Positions 18,494 through 27,149 of a stretch of DNA of 64,000 bases are shown here, piece after piece. A program made the translations under genes and the position numbers. The notes under the pieces were generated by a model, which had not been told where the DNA came from, did no database searches, and saw only the letters and a program-made list of their open reading frames with translations. The stretch spans positions 2,096,178-2,160,177 of the forward strand of contig JALCKZ010000001.1 in assembly GCA_022647615.1 (NCBI GenBank), in the 5' to 3' direction. Position 1 is the stretch's first letter; every line of letters begins with the position of its first letter. Source of the stretch: Bacteroidales bacterium. GTDB lineage: Bacteria > Bacteroidota > Bacteroidia > Bacteroidales > UBA932.

Positions 18494-19219
18494 TTATTTT
18501 TCCAAAGCGTAGTCTACGCACTTGTTGATGAACGCAGTAAAGCGTGCAGTCTCCTTCAAAAGGGCAGCCACTCTTTTTGCAAGCTTATCATCCTTAAACA
18601 GAAAATTCTCGCTCATTTGATAACCCAGGGATATCTCTTTGAGTTTCAGCAATTTCTGCCACTCAGGATTCTTAACATCTTCAAATCCGCGCGGTAGCTT
18701 TTTATAAGAATCTCCGTCAAAAAGGGTAAAATGTTTTGCCTCCTTTATTGCCTTTACAAGCTCCCCTCCGTTAACCGATATTTCATCTCTGATGCTTGCT
18801 ATTACTTCAGGTTCAGGCATATAGAGCCCTATATAAAGCATGCTTCCCTCAAAATAATCTTTCACCTCCGGAGGTTGCATGTGAAAATAATATCCCGCAT
18901 AAGGTCCTTTCTTCCCCCCCTTGGTGATGTAAAGTCCAATATGATTCTTGTAAGGAGTCTTGTCCTTGCTAAAGCGCATATCCCTGTAAATGCGGTAAGT
19001 ACACTCTTTGACAGTTAATCTGTCGGGATCTATATAAGGGTCAAACTTGCCAATCTCTATAATCAGCTGCTGCGCAAATTCATTAAATTTTGCCTGGCAG
19101 TCAAGGTACTCTTGCTTGTGGGCGGTAAACCACTCTTTGTTGTTATTGCGGTACAAATGTTTAAAGAAATCATAGACGTCCCGCATTGTTTTTTGACTCC
19201 CGACAGCTGTTGTTTTCAT
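18494..19219 (-). CDS. DUF2461 family protein
   Basis: 241-residue soluble protein of the DUF2461/TIGR02453 family, function unknown. Diagnostic segments are FFKHLYRNNNKEWFTAHKQEY at the N-terminus, YRIYRDMRFSKDKTPYKNHIG and GYYFHMQPPE in the middle. The length fits the family (about 220-240). It shares a strand with the histidine kinase, 76 bases upstream of its start, but the kinase has its own promoter. Two copies of the over-represented 9-mer TCCCGACAG lie inside this one gene, in opposite orientations. Confidence 0.85.
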   Translation of the reverse strand: MKTTAVGSQKTMRDVYDFFKHLYRNNNKEWFTAHKQEYLDCQAKFNEFAQQLIIEIGKFDPYIDPDRLTVKECTYRIYRDMRFSKDKTPYKNHIGLYITKGGKKGPYAGYYFHMQPPEVKDYFEGSMLYIGLYMPEPEVIASIRDEISVNGGELVKAIKEAKHFTLFDGDSYKKLPRGFEDVKNPEWQKLLKLKEISLGYQMSENFLFKDDKLAKRVAALLKETARFTAFINKCVDYALEK

Positions 19220-19259
19220 AGGATTTCAGAGATAAAAAATTAACATAATTTGGTTGCAT

Positions 19260-19284
19260 TTTTGAGGCAAAAAATGCCTCTCAA
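19260..19284. repeat. Perfect 10-bp inverted repeat between DUF2461 and tolC
   Basis: TTTTGAGGCA (19260-19269) and TGCCTCAAAA (19275-19284) are exact complements around five A residues. It sits in the 220-base divergent region and could be an operator or leader hairpin. Nothing else recognisable was found there. Confidence 0.6.
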
Positions 19285-19440
19285 AACGCACATCAAATGT
19301 ACAAAATTTGCCCGTATGTAGATTCATAGATAAATATCCCGCATTGGTGGATGCTCTCCCCCTATTAGTCTATATTCAAGGGATTTCACTGAATTTTGCA
19401 CCAAATTTGCCTCTGCAACGGGAAGAAAAATAAACCGTTT

Positions 19441-20817
19441 ATGAGGGTTAGTCAAAATATCATGAGAAAAATTTTTAGGGCATTTTTAGTAATTGCCTCA
19501 ATATGCATCACGGCAGGTGCCGCGTCTAATGCTGAGGCCGCGGAAAATTCCGCAAGGAAAAATACCGATACGCTATCTCCACAAAAAGTCTGGACGCTTA
19601 AGCAGTGTACGGACTATGCGCTGGAAAACAATGTTGCGCTGCAGCAAAGCAAGCTGGACGCGGATAATGCGGCCATTGATGTTAAGACGGCAAAGGCTGC
19701 AAAATATCCATCCTTATCAGCCTCCGTTGGACAGAATTACAGCGGAAATTACTTTAACAACGGCGCTTCTGAAAAGAATACTTACTCAGGAAGTTACGGA
19801 GTATCAGCCAACTGGACGTTGTACAAAGGAGGGTATCTTAATGATAACGTAAAGCAAACAACTGTAACTCAGCAAATACAGGATTTAACATACACAAAGA
19901 ACAGGCTGGACCTTAAAGTCACTGTTGCTCAATATTATGTGCAAGTCCTTTATGATATTGAAAACATAAAAATCAGACAGGAGGCGGCCGCATCTTCTAA
20001 GGTCCAGTGGGACAGAGGCAAAGAATTTCTAAAGGCGGGCAACATGTCAAAAGCTGACTGCGCAAAACTGGAGGCACAGTACAATGCAGATAATTATCAG
20101 CTGGTTACGGCACAGAGCACTTATGACAGCGATATGGTAAATCTTAAGAACGCACTTAAGCTGGAGAGAGAGGAGATGAGCATTATAACTCCGGAAATAT
20201 CTGAGAGCAAGGTACTTGAAACCATTCCCGACCGCAACGGCGTTTTTGCAAAGGCAATGAACCTGAGGCCTGAAATTGAAATCAGCCAGCTGTATATTAA
20301 GAACAGCGAGCTTGAACTGGCAAAGGCAAAATATACCCCTACTATCTCACTTAACGCAAGCAGCGGAACAAACAATATCAGCGGTACCGGCACTAATTAC
20401 GGCAAGCAGCTTAAGACAAATTGGACCAATACCGTTGGCGTAACTCTTTCTATTCCAATCTACAGCAATCGCACTTACAAAAGCGCAACTGAGAAGGCAA
20501 AAAATGATATAAGCTACTACAAGCTGGCCGCCGAGCAGACAGAGAATGATATGTACAAAACAATAGATAATTTATACTTAAACGCTAAAAATACTCAGCA
20601 GCAATATATTAGCGCTAAAGAATCATACAGGAGCGCAAAAGAAAGTTATGACCTTGTGTGCGAGCAGTTCAATCTTGGAATGAAAAATATTGTGGAGCTG
20701 GAGCAGGAGAAGAGCACTTATCTTGCTGCAGAGCAAGAAGTTGCACAGACAAAATACATGGCGCTTTATAATCTGCAGGTGCTTAAATTTTATACAGGTG
20801 AAGAGATTGACATATAA
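19441..20817 (+). CDS. TolC-family outer-membrane efflux channel
   Basis: Outer-membrane exit duct for the MacA/MacB-type pump encoded next. From ATG 19441 (an alternative is ATG 19462) it has a signal peptide ending near SNAEA and then two OEP repeats: WTLKQCTDYALENNVALQQSK (about 55-75), a coiled-coil hairpin, and a second half from about 245 with EISQLYIKNSELELAKAKYTP and ending QLGMK-like FNLGMKNIVELEQEKSTYL. About 458 residues is normal for the family. It is the first gene of the long rightward array reaching to 32.8 kb, with only 77 bases to the adaptor gene. Confidence 0.93.
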   Translation: MRVSQNIMRKIFRAFLVIASICITAGAASNAEAAENSARKNTDTLSPQKVWTLKQCTDYALENNVALQQSKLDADNAAIDVKTAKAAKYPSLSASVGQNYSGNYFNNGASEKNTYSGSYGVSANWTLYKGGYLNDNVKQTTVTQQIQDLTYTKNRLDLKVTVAQYYVQVLYDIENIKIRQEAAASSKVQWDRGKEFLKAGNMSKADCAKLEAQYNADNYQLVTAQSTYDSDMVNLKNALKLEREEMSIITPEISESKVLETIPDRNGVFAKAMNLRPEIEISQLYIKNSELELAKAKYTPTISLNASSGTNNISGTGTNYGKQLKTNWTNTVGVTLSIPIYSNRTYKSATEKAKNDISYYKLAAEQTENDMYKTIDNLYLNAKNTQQQYISAKESYRSAKESYDLVCEQFNLGMKNIVELEQEKSTYLAAEQEVAQTKYMALYNLQVLKFYTGEEIDI

Positions 20818-20894
20818 TAATTGAAACAAGATATTGCGCAAACATTCTAAAATTCACAATATCTGTCGGGATAAGAGAATAAAAAAATAATAAT

Positions 20895-22172
20895 ATGAAC
20901 AACAAGAAAAAAATAATTTGGTGGAGCGTAGCGGCTGTTGCAGTGATAGTTGCATGCGTGCTTATTTTTGGAAAGAAGAGTTCTAAAAGCGTTATGTCTT
21001 TTAAAATGGAGACGGTTAAACGCGGGAATGTAAATAATACCGTTACCGCAACCGGCACAATAGAACCAGTTGTAAAAGTAGAAGTTGGTACTCAGGTTTC
21101 AGGTATTGTAAAGAAACTTTATGTGGATTACAACAGCGTTGTTAAAAAGGGGCAGGTAATTGCGGAGCTGGATAAGACCACGCTAATGGCTGATTATGAG
21201 AGTCAAAAGAGCAGTTATGCAAAAGCGCAGAGCGATTATTCTTATCAGCTTAAAAATTACAACAGAGAGAAAATGCTGCATGACAAAGGTCTTGTAGCAG
21301 ATAGCGAATATGAATCTGCTTTGGACAGCTATCAAAGTTCAAAGAATACTTTGGCAATGTCCAGGCAAAGCATGGAGAAGGCAAAGACAAATCTTTCCTA
21401 CGCAACAATTACCTCCCCTATTGACGGAGTTGTATTGAGCAAGAGTGTTGAGGAGGGCCAGACTGTTGCTGCAAGCTTCAGTACGCCAACACTTTTCTAC
21501 ATTGCAAAAGACCTTACTCAGATGAGAGTAATTGCAGACGTAGATGAGGCCGACATAGGCAATGTAAAAGAGGGACAGAGAGTTGAATTTACCGTAGATG
21601 CTTATGTAGGAGAGACTTTCAGCGGAACTGTTACGCAAGTAAGACAGAATGCTACAACTACCAACAACGTAGTAACTTATGAAGTTGTAGTTTCTGCGCC
21701 AAATCCGGATTTAAAATTGAAACCTGGTCTGACTGCAAACATAACAATCTACACTGCTGAGAAGAACAATGTGCTTACAATAAAACCTAAAGCGTTAAAG
21801 TTTGACCCTCAGCTATATGCAAAGAAGGGAGGATACTCCATCAGCAAAGAATCTCAACAATATCTTGGCAATCCTACTGCAGGCGAAGAGGGAAAAGGAA
21901 TCCTTTGGACGCTTAATAATAAGACCTTTACAGCTATTCCTGTAGAGATTGGAACAAAGAGCAAGACGGCCGTAGAAATTACCGGAGGAGTACAGGAAGG
22001 GACAAAAGTTGTTTTGGAAATGAGCATGTCATCTACCGGAGATGCCTCATTAAGCGATTCAGATTCAGGCAGTTCTAGTGACCAAAGTTCTCCTTTCATG
22101 CCTAAGCATCCGGGAGAGAACAATAAAAAGAGCGGCAGCAACGGCGGCGGCAGTGGCGCAGGCCCTAGGTAA
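20895..22172 (+). CDS. MacA-like periplasmic adaptor (RND/HlyD family)
   Basis: Membrane-anchored adaptor joining the MacB-type transporter to TolC. 425 residues: one N-terminal transmembrane helix (about 7-26), barrel-sandwich/lipoyl halves (VEVGTQVSGIVKKLYVDYNSVVKKGQ and NLSYATITSPIDGVVLSKSVEEGQ) enclosing an alpha-hairpin, and a beta-barrel (DVDEADIGNVKEGQRVEFTVDAY). The C-terminal tail is serine/glycine-rich low complexity (GDASLSDSDSGSSSD and further), unlike the conserved part. Its leader contains one TCCCGACAG copy (minus orientation) and closely resembles the leader of the next gene. Confidence 0.93.
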   Translation: MNNKKKIIWWSVAAVAVIVACVLIFGKKSSKSVMSFKMETVKRGNVNNTVTATGTIEPVVKVEVGTQVSGIVKKLYVDYNSVVKKGQVIAELDKTTLMADYESQKSSYAKAQSDYSYQLKNYNREKMLHDKGLVADSEYESALDSYQSSKNTLAMSRQSMEKAKTNLSYATITSPIDGVVLSKSVEEGQTVAASFSTPTLFYIAKDLTQMRVIADVDEADIGNVKEGQRVEFTVDAYVGETFSGTVTQVRQNATTTNNVVTYEVVVSAPNPDLKLKPGLTANITIYTAEKNNVLTIKPKALKFDPQLYAKKGGYSISKESQQYLGNPTAGEEGKGILWTLNNKTFTAIPVEIGTKSKTAVEITGGVQEGTKVVLEMSMSSTGDASLSDSDSGSSSDQSSPFMPKHPGENNKKSGSNGGGSGAGPR

Positions 22173-22210
22173 AAACTGTCGGGATAAAAAAATAATAATT
22201 AGATAATATC

Positions 22211-22987
22211 ATGGATAGCAACAATATAGCAAGTACCGGAGAGAAGAAGGTTGTAATTGACCTGCAGGACATCAAGAGAAATTTCCTGGTGGGAGATGAG
22301 ATTGTGCATGCTTTAAGAGGAGTTAGCTTTAAGGTGTATGAGGGTGAGTTTGTGACAATTATGGGAAAGTCAGGCAGCGGGAAATCCACTCTTTTGAACA
22401 CGCTCGGATGCCTGGACACACCTTCCAGCGGAGAGTATTATCTGGATGGTGTCTCCGTAAGAACAATGAGCAAGCCGGAGAGAGCGATGCTGAGAAACAG
22501 GAAGATTGGATTTGTATTTCAATCATACAATCTGCTTGCAAAAACTACTGCCCTGGAGAATGTGGAACTGCCGCTGATGTACAACTCTGCATATTCATCT
22601 GCACAGCGCAAACAGGCTGCCATTGATGCACTTACAGCTGTGGGGCTGGCGGACAGGATGTACCACAAAAGCAATCAGATGTCCGGCGGACAAATGCAAA
22701 GAGTTGCAATTGCGCGCGCCCTTGTAAATAATCCGGCCGTTATTTTGGCCGACGAGGCAACTGGAAATTTGGATACAAGAACCTCTTATGAAATTTTGGT
22801 ACTGTTCCAAAAGCTTCATGCAGAGGGGAAAACAATAATATTTGTAACACACAATCCCGATATTGCAATGTACAGCGGACGCAATATTACGCTCAGGGAC
22901 GGAAAGATTAAAGAAGAGACAGAGAACAATAACATTCAGTCGGCCAAGGCTGCGCTGGAGGCTCTTCCAAAAAATGAAGATGAATAA
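22211..22987 (+). CDS. ABC transporter ATP-binding protein, MacB/LolD type
   Basis: Energises the pump. 258 residues with Walker A GKSGSGKST (about 54-62), Q-loop FVFQSYNLL, signature SGGQMQRVAIARAL, Walker B VILADEATGNLD and H-loop FVTHNPD. The motif set and the LNTLGCLDTPSSG segment are those of the MacB/LolD/FtsE group (MacB-type systems often split into separate ATPase and permease chains in Bacteroidetes). The permease starts 17 bases after its stop. Confidence 0.95.
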   Translation: MDSNNIASTGEKKVVIDLQDIKRNFLVGDEIVHALRGVSFKVYEGEFVTIMGKSGSGKSTLLNTLGCLDTPSSGEYYLDGVSVRTMSKPERAMLRNRKIGFVFQSYNLLAKTTALENVELPLMYNSAYSSAQRKQAAIDALTAVGLADRMYHKSNQMSGGQMQRVAIARALVNNPAVILADEATGNLDTRTSYEILVLFQKLHAEGKTIIFVTHNPDIAMYSGRNITLRDGKIKEETENNNIQSAKAALEALPKNEDE

Positions 22988-23004
22988 AACGGGGAGGATA
23001 AATT

Positions 23005-24225
23005 ATGAACTGGGGAAATTTATTTAAAATAGCGCTTAAATCCATAGCCAGCAACAAGTTGCGTACGTTTCTTACAATGCTTGGAATTGTGATTGGCGTT
23101 GGTTCTGTAATTACGATGCTCGCGATAGGACAAGGTTCCAAAAAGAGCATTCAGAGTCAAATCTCTAAGATGGGCAGCAACATGATTATGATTATGCCCG
23201 GCACAGACGTAAGAGGCGGCGTAAGACAGGAAGCCTCCTCTATGCAGACTCTTAAACTTGCTGATTATGAAAATCTTAAGGATGAGAGCGAATACCTTTC
23301 CGCAATTAGTCCTAATGTCTCCTCCAGCTGCCAGGCAATTTTTGGAGGCAACAACTACCATACAACCGTGAGCGGAGTAGCACAGGATTACCTTACAATC
23401 AGGCAATTGGAAGTACAGGACGGAGAGATGTTTGATGATACCGATATCAAGACAAGCGCAAAAGTTTGCGTAATAGGAAAAACAGTCATAGATAATCTGT
23501 TCACAAACGGAGAAGACCCAATTGGGAAAGTTATAAGATTCGGCAACATTCCAATGACCGTAATTGGAGTCTTAAAATCAAAGGGTTATAACTCAATGGG
23601 ACAAGACCAGGATGATGTGGTTCTGTCACCTTACACTACTGTAATGAAGAGGATGCTCTCCGTGACATACCTTCAGATGATATTTGCATCTGCCGTATCA
23701 GAGGACCTTACGGACCCAGCTATCTCTGAAGTAAAAAATATTTTGAGAGATGACCACAAGCTGCAAAGCAATGATGATGATGATTTTACCGTCAGAAGCC
23801 AGGAGGAGCTAAGCTCCATGATGACATCTACAACCAATTTAATGACCATTCTATTGGCCTGTGTAGCAGGTATTTCTCTTGTAGTAGGCGGTATAGGAAT
23901 TATGAATATTATGTTTGTAAGCGTAACCGAGCGCACAAAAGAGATAGGACTTAGAATGAGCGTTGGCGCAAGAGGTGTTGACATTCTAACTCAATTTTTG
24001 ATTGAAGCTATCATGATAAGCATCACGGGCGGAGTAATTGGAGTGCTGCTTGGCGTATGTTCTTCATTCGCCGTCAAGATGTTTGCAAACTGGCCAATAG
24101 CTATACAACCTCTCAGCGTTATCCTTAGTTTTGCAGTATGTACCATTACCGGTATCTTCTTTGGCTGGTACCCCGCAAAGAAGGCTGCAAATCTTGACCC
24201 TATAGAGGCCATCAGATATGAATAA
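23005..24225 (+). CDS. ABC transporter permease, MacB/FtsX type
   Basis: Inner-membrane chain of the tripartite pump. 406 residues: an N-terminal cytosolic segment and TM1 (about 20-40, RTFLTMLGIVIGVGSVITMLA), a large periplasmic MacB_PCD domain (about 45-245) and three C-terminal TM helices in the FtsX domain (about 275-395) with NIMFVSVTERTKEIGLRMSVG, the coupling segment. It ends YPAKKAANLDPIEAIRYE, the classic MacB/LolC C-terminus. Substrate cannot be read from the sequence; relatives export macrolides, peptides or amphiphiles. Confidence 0.95.
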   Translation: MNWGNLFKIALKSIASNKLRTFLTMLGIVIGVGSVITMLAIGQGSKKSIQSQISKMGSNMIMIMPGTDVRGGVRQEASSMQTLKLADYENLKDESEYLSAISPNVSSSCQAIFGGNNYHTTVSGVAQDYLTIRQLEVQDGEMFDDTDIKTSAKVCVIGKTVIDNLFTNGEDPIGKVIRFGNIPMTVIGVLKSKGYNSMGQDQDDVVLSPYTTVMKRMLSVTYLQMIFASAVSEDLTDPAISEVKNILRDDHKLQSNDDDDFTVRSQEELSSMMTSTTNLMTILLACVAGISLVVGGIGIMNIMFVSVTERTKEIGLRMSVGARGVDILTQFLIEAIMISITGGVIGVLLGVCSSFAVKMFANWPIAIQPLSVILSFAVCTITGIFFGWYPAKKAANLDPIEAIRYE

Positions 24226-24245
24226 ATTTGAAATATATTTGCGTA

Positions 24246-25475
24246 ATGATAAATTCTGACAAACCGGCAATAACTCCGGAACATAAAAAAAGAAAATGGA
24301 TATCTATTCTTATCCAGGTACTTGCATGGCTTATAGTATTTGCCTTTCCATTGCTCTTTGTGGAGAGGAATTCAACTATAGCTTTTAGCTGGAAAGAATA
24401 TCTTAAGCACTCAAGCATACCGGTATCCTTTGTTATAGCATTTTATGTTAACACTCTTTGGCTCATTCCAAAAGTTCTGTTCAGAAAAAAAACAATTTCT
24501 TTTATTCTGCTGAACGTTGTACTGGTTGCCATTATAAGTTTTGGAATTGCAAAGTGGAACAAAAAATACCTAAGAGGTCCGCAGCAGAAAAACCCTAATA
24601 CAGAGATAGTTGCAAATCAAGGAGTACAAGCTCCCGATGGAAGGCCTGAATTCAGTCCGCAGCCCCCTATGGATTACCAACAAGGTCAGCGAGTCATGCG
24701 GGGCACTCAGGGACAGCCGGGCAGAAGGCATCAAAGAAGGCCGGAAAAAATGTTCTGGATTAGAGACGTAATGTCCCTGCTTTTTATCATTGGACTTGCA
24801 TGTACAATTAAACTTACGGAGAGATATGACAAAACTGAAAAATCTTTGCAGGAAGCAGAAGAAGAGAAAGCAAAGGCGGAGCTGGATAATCTTAAAAATC
24901 AGCTCAATCCGCATTTCCTTCTAAACACGCTGAACAACATTTATGCACTTATTTCCATAGACCAGGATAAGGCACAGGAAGCGGTTCATCAGCTTAGCAA
25001 ATTGCTGCGCCATGTCCTGTATGAGAATCAAGAGCAATTTGTACCCATACAGAGTGAAATTGAATTTTTAAAGAATTACATAGAATTGATGAAGATAAGA
25101 TTGTCAAGCAATTGCAAAGTTGTTTTCAATGCGGACATTCAATCTAACAGCAATTTGAAAATTGCGCCGCTTCTGCTAATTTCTCTTGTAGAGAATTCTT
25201 TTAAACATGGAGTTTCCCCAACAGAAGATAGTTACATATTCATCAATATTACAGAGATAGTTTCTGAAAAGAAACACAAATTGTCATGTCTTATAGAAAA
25301 TTCATACTATCCTAAAGATGAGAATGATAAGAGCGGTTCCGGAGTAGGTTTAAAACAAGTGCAGACAAGACTGGACTTGCTTTACAAAGGGCATTATACA
25401 TGGGACAGAGGAGTTGTTGACGTTGAGGGAAAGGGTAAGATGTACCGTTCCGTTCTTGAGCTGGACAAATTTTAG
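24246..25475 (+). CDS. LytS-type sensor histidine kinase
   Basis: Start placed at ATG 24246; a TTG at 24228 in frame would add six residues. About 409 residues. The N-terminal half has about four membrane segments interrupted by a proline/glutamine-rich loop (about 115-160). After a coiled coil comes the His_kinase domain with acceptor motif NQLNPHFLLNTLNNIYAL, then the ATPase part with LISLVENSFKHG and SGVGLKQVQTRLDLLY. It lies 20 bases after the permease stop and 89 bases before its LytTR regulator, so a pump plus two-component unit is likely. Confidence 0.92.
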   Translation: MINSDKPAITPEHKKRKWISILIQVLAWLIVFAFPLLFVERNSTIAFSWKEYLKHSSIPVSFVIAFYVNTLWLIPKVLFRKKTISFILLNVVLVAIISFGIAKWNKKYLRGPQQKNPNTEIVANQGVQAPDGRPEFSPQPPMDYQQGQRVMRGTQGQPGRRHQRRPEKMFWIRDVMSLLFIIGLACTIKLTERYDKTEKSLQEAEEEKAKAELDNLKNQLNPHFLLNTLNNIYALISIDQDKAQEAVHQLSKLLRHVLYENQEQFVPIQSEIEFLKNYIELMKIRLSSNCKVVFNADIQSNSNLKIAPLLLISLVENSFKHGVSPTEDSYIFINITEIVSEKKHKLSCLIENSYYPKDENDKSGSGVGLKQVQTRLDLLYKGHYTWDRGVVDVEGKGKMYRSVLELDKF

Positions 25476-25523
25476 CCGGCCATTTTAAATGTGGCTGACA
25501 TGGCAAAATGCCTCTTTTTTAGT

Positions 25524-25531
25524 TACATTTG
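25524..25531 (+). promoter_or_regulatory. Possible internal -7 box before the LytTR regulator
   Basis: TACATTTG fits TAnnTTTG in the 89-base gap before ATG 25565. No convincing -33 box is visible. If real, it would let the regulator and the steroid-reductase genes be expressed apart from the pump. Confidence 0.35.
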
Positions 25532-25564
25532 TGCAGTCAATTCAAATCATTCATTAACAGAAAT

Positions 25565-26320
25565 ATGACGCAGATAAAGTGTGCAGTTGTAGATGATGAG
25601 CCTCTTGCAGTCGAACTGCTTAAGAGCTACATTAAAAAGACAGATTTCTTAAAACTGTCGGGAGCTTTTACAAATGCTATTGATGCGCTGGCAGAGATAA
25701 AAAAAGGCAACATTGACCTGATTTTTCTGGATGTTCAAATGCCTGAGCTTAACGGCCTGGAACTCAGCAAAATAATTAGAGAGCAAAACAATGATCCGCA
25801 AAAGCTGACCTTGCCCCTGATTATTTTTACTACTGCCTTTGAGCAATATGCGGTAAGGGGATATAAAGTAAATGCCGTTGGCTATTTGCTAAAACCTATC
25901 TCATACAAAGAATTTCTGGATGCGGCTGAAAAGGCGCACAAAATTATCAATACGCTTTTGGCCCCTGCTGCAGCGGCGCAAGAACAGGCTGAGTTTCTGT
26001 TTGTTAAGAGCGAATACAAAGTAATCAAAATCAACCTTGCAGACATTGTTTACATAGAGGGGTTAAAAGATTATATCAAGATTTATACAAAACAGGAGAA
26101 GTACCCTATCCTGACTCTGATGGGAATGAAGGAGGTTGACGAGAAGCTGCCTAACCTTAAGTTCATGCGAGTTCACCGCTCATTTATAGTGGGGCTTAAT
26201 TATATTCAATCCTTTGAAAAAGGGAGGATAGTTCTTAAGAAGACAGATGTTGGAGATGGTATAACTATCCATATAGGAGAGAGTTACAAAGACACCGTAC
26301 AGCAGCTTATAAAAAAATAA
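25565..26320 (+). CDS. LytTR-family response regulator
   Basis: Partner of the preceding LytS-type kinase. From ATG 25565 the receiver domain spans about 5-125 with VVDDEPLA (acidic pair), phospho-acceptor Asp56 in IFLDVQMPELNG, Thr in IIFTTAFEQ and Lys in GYLLKPIS. The LytTR DNA-binding domain covers about 150-250 (FLFVKSEYKVIKINLADIVY to FMRVHRSFIVGLNYI). An upstream in-frame start at 25529 is less likely because it precedes the receiver fold by 12 unrelated residues. Its stop codon directly abuts the ATG of the 5-alpha-reductase gene, implying tight co-expression. Confidence 0.94.
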   Translation: MTQIKCAVVDDEPLAVELLKSYIKKTDFLKLSGAFTNAIDALAEIKKGNIDLIFLDVQMPELNGLELSKIIREQNNDPQKLTLPLIIFTTAFEQYAVRGYKVNAVGYLLKPISYKEFLDAAEKAHKIINTLLAPAAAAQEQAEFLFVKSEYKVIKINLADIVYIEGLKDYIKIYTKQEKYPILTLMGMKEVDEKLPNLKFMRVHRSFIVGLNYIQSFEKGRIVLKKTDVGDGITIHIGESYKDTVQQLIKK

Positions 26321-27100
26321 ATGGCAATGCAGAATATCTATGAAGCATACAAAATATTTCTCATAGCCATGAGCATAACAGCGCTTATAGTCTTTATAGC
26401 GCTGTTTTTTGTTACGGCCGGATACGGGAAATTTACAACTGAAAAATGGGGCGCAACTCTCAACAACAAAGCAGGTTGGGTGTTAATGGAATCTCCCGTT
26501 TTTTTTACAATGCTGATTCTGTGGGTTTGCTCTCCGCGCCGCTTTATGATTGCACCTCTGATAATGTTCCTTTTATTTGAGACTCACTACTTTCACCGCT
26601 CTTTCATATTTCCAGCGCTTCTAAAGGGCAAGAGCAGAATGCCGGTCTCAATCATATCAATGGGGGTAACTTTCAATCTTTTAAATGCAATAATGCAAGG
26701 TGGCTGGCTCTTCTATTTTTCAGCTCCCGACAGATATCCTTCCTCATGGCTTTGCTCCCCGCAGTTCATTGCAGGAACAATTATATTTATATTTGGAATG
26801 TTCATTAACATGCAGTCAGACAAAATAATACGTAATTTGCGCAAGCCTGGTGATACAGCCCATTATCTTCCTCACGGAGGCATTTACAATTACGTAACCA
26901 GCGCAAATTATTTTGGAGAAATATTGGAGTGGACCGGCTTTGCAATTTTGACATGGAGCGCAGCGGGTGCGGTATTTGCATGGTGGACATTTGCCAATCT
27001 TGTCCCCCGCTCCGCAGAGATTTATAAAAAATACTGCACTGATTTTCCGGGACAGGTAGAGGAGAAAAAATTAAAAAGGATTTTCCCGTTTATTTGGTAA
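26321..27100 (+). CDS. SRD5A-like 3-oxo-5-alpha-steroid 4-dehydrogenase
   Basis: Membrane enzyme reducing the C4-C5 double bond of 3-oxo-delta4-steroids (or bile-acid intermediates) to the 5-alpha form. 259 residues, the same length as human SRD5A1, with several hydrophobic helices. Active-site positions of the family are present: Glu57 in WVLMESPVF and Tyr90 in HYFHR, plus LRKPGDTAHYLPHGG and NYVTSANYFGEILEWTGFA, the NADPH-binding signature, and an ending KRIFPFIW like human IIPFLF. It directly follows the LytTR regulator stop, then come an OYE reductase and two SDR enzymes. In gut Bacteroidales such a set (5AR, 5BR, HSDH) is known to make allo/iso bile acids; substrate here is inferred. Confidence 0.9.
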   Translation: MAMQNIYEAYKIFLIAMSITALIVFIALFFVTAGYGKFTTEKWGATLNNKAGWVLMESPVFFTMLILWVCSPRRFMIAPLIMFLLFETHYFHRSFIFPALLKGKSRMPVSIISMGVTFNLLNAIMQGGWLFYFSAPDRYPSSWLCSPQFIAGTIIFIFGMFINMQSDKIIRNLRKPGDTAHYLPHGGIYNYVTSANYFGEILEWTGFAILTWSAAGAVFAWWTFANLVPRSAEIYKKYCTDFPGQVEEKKLKRIFPFIW

Positions 27101-27149
27101 CAGCGCAAGCTGCTGCAAACTAGATGGTTATATAATATGGTTATTTGAT

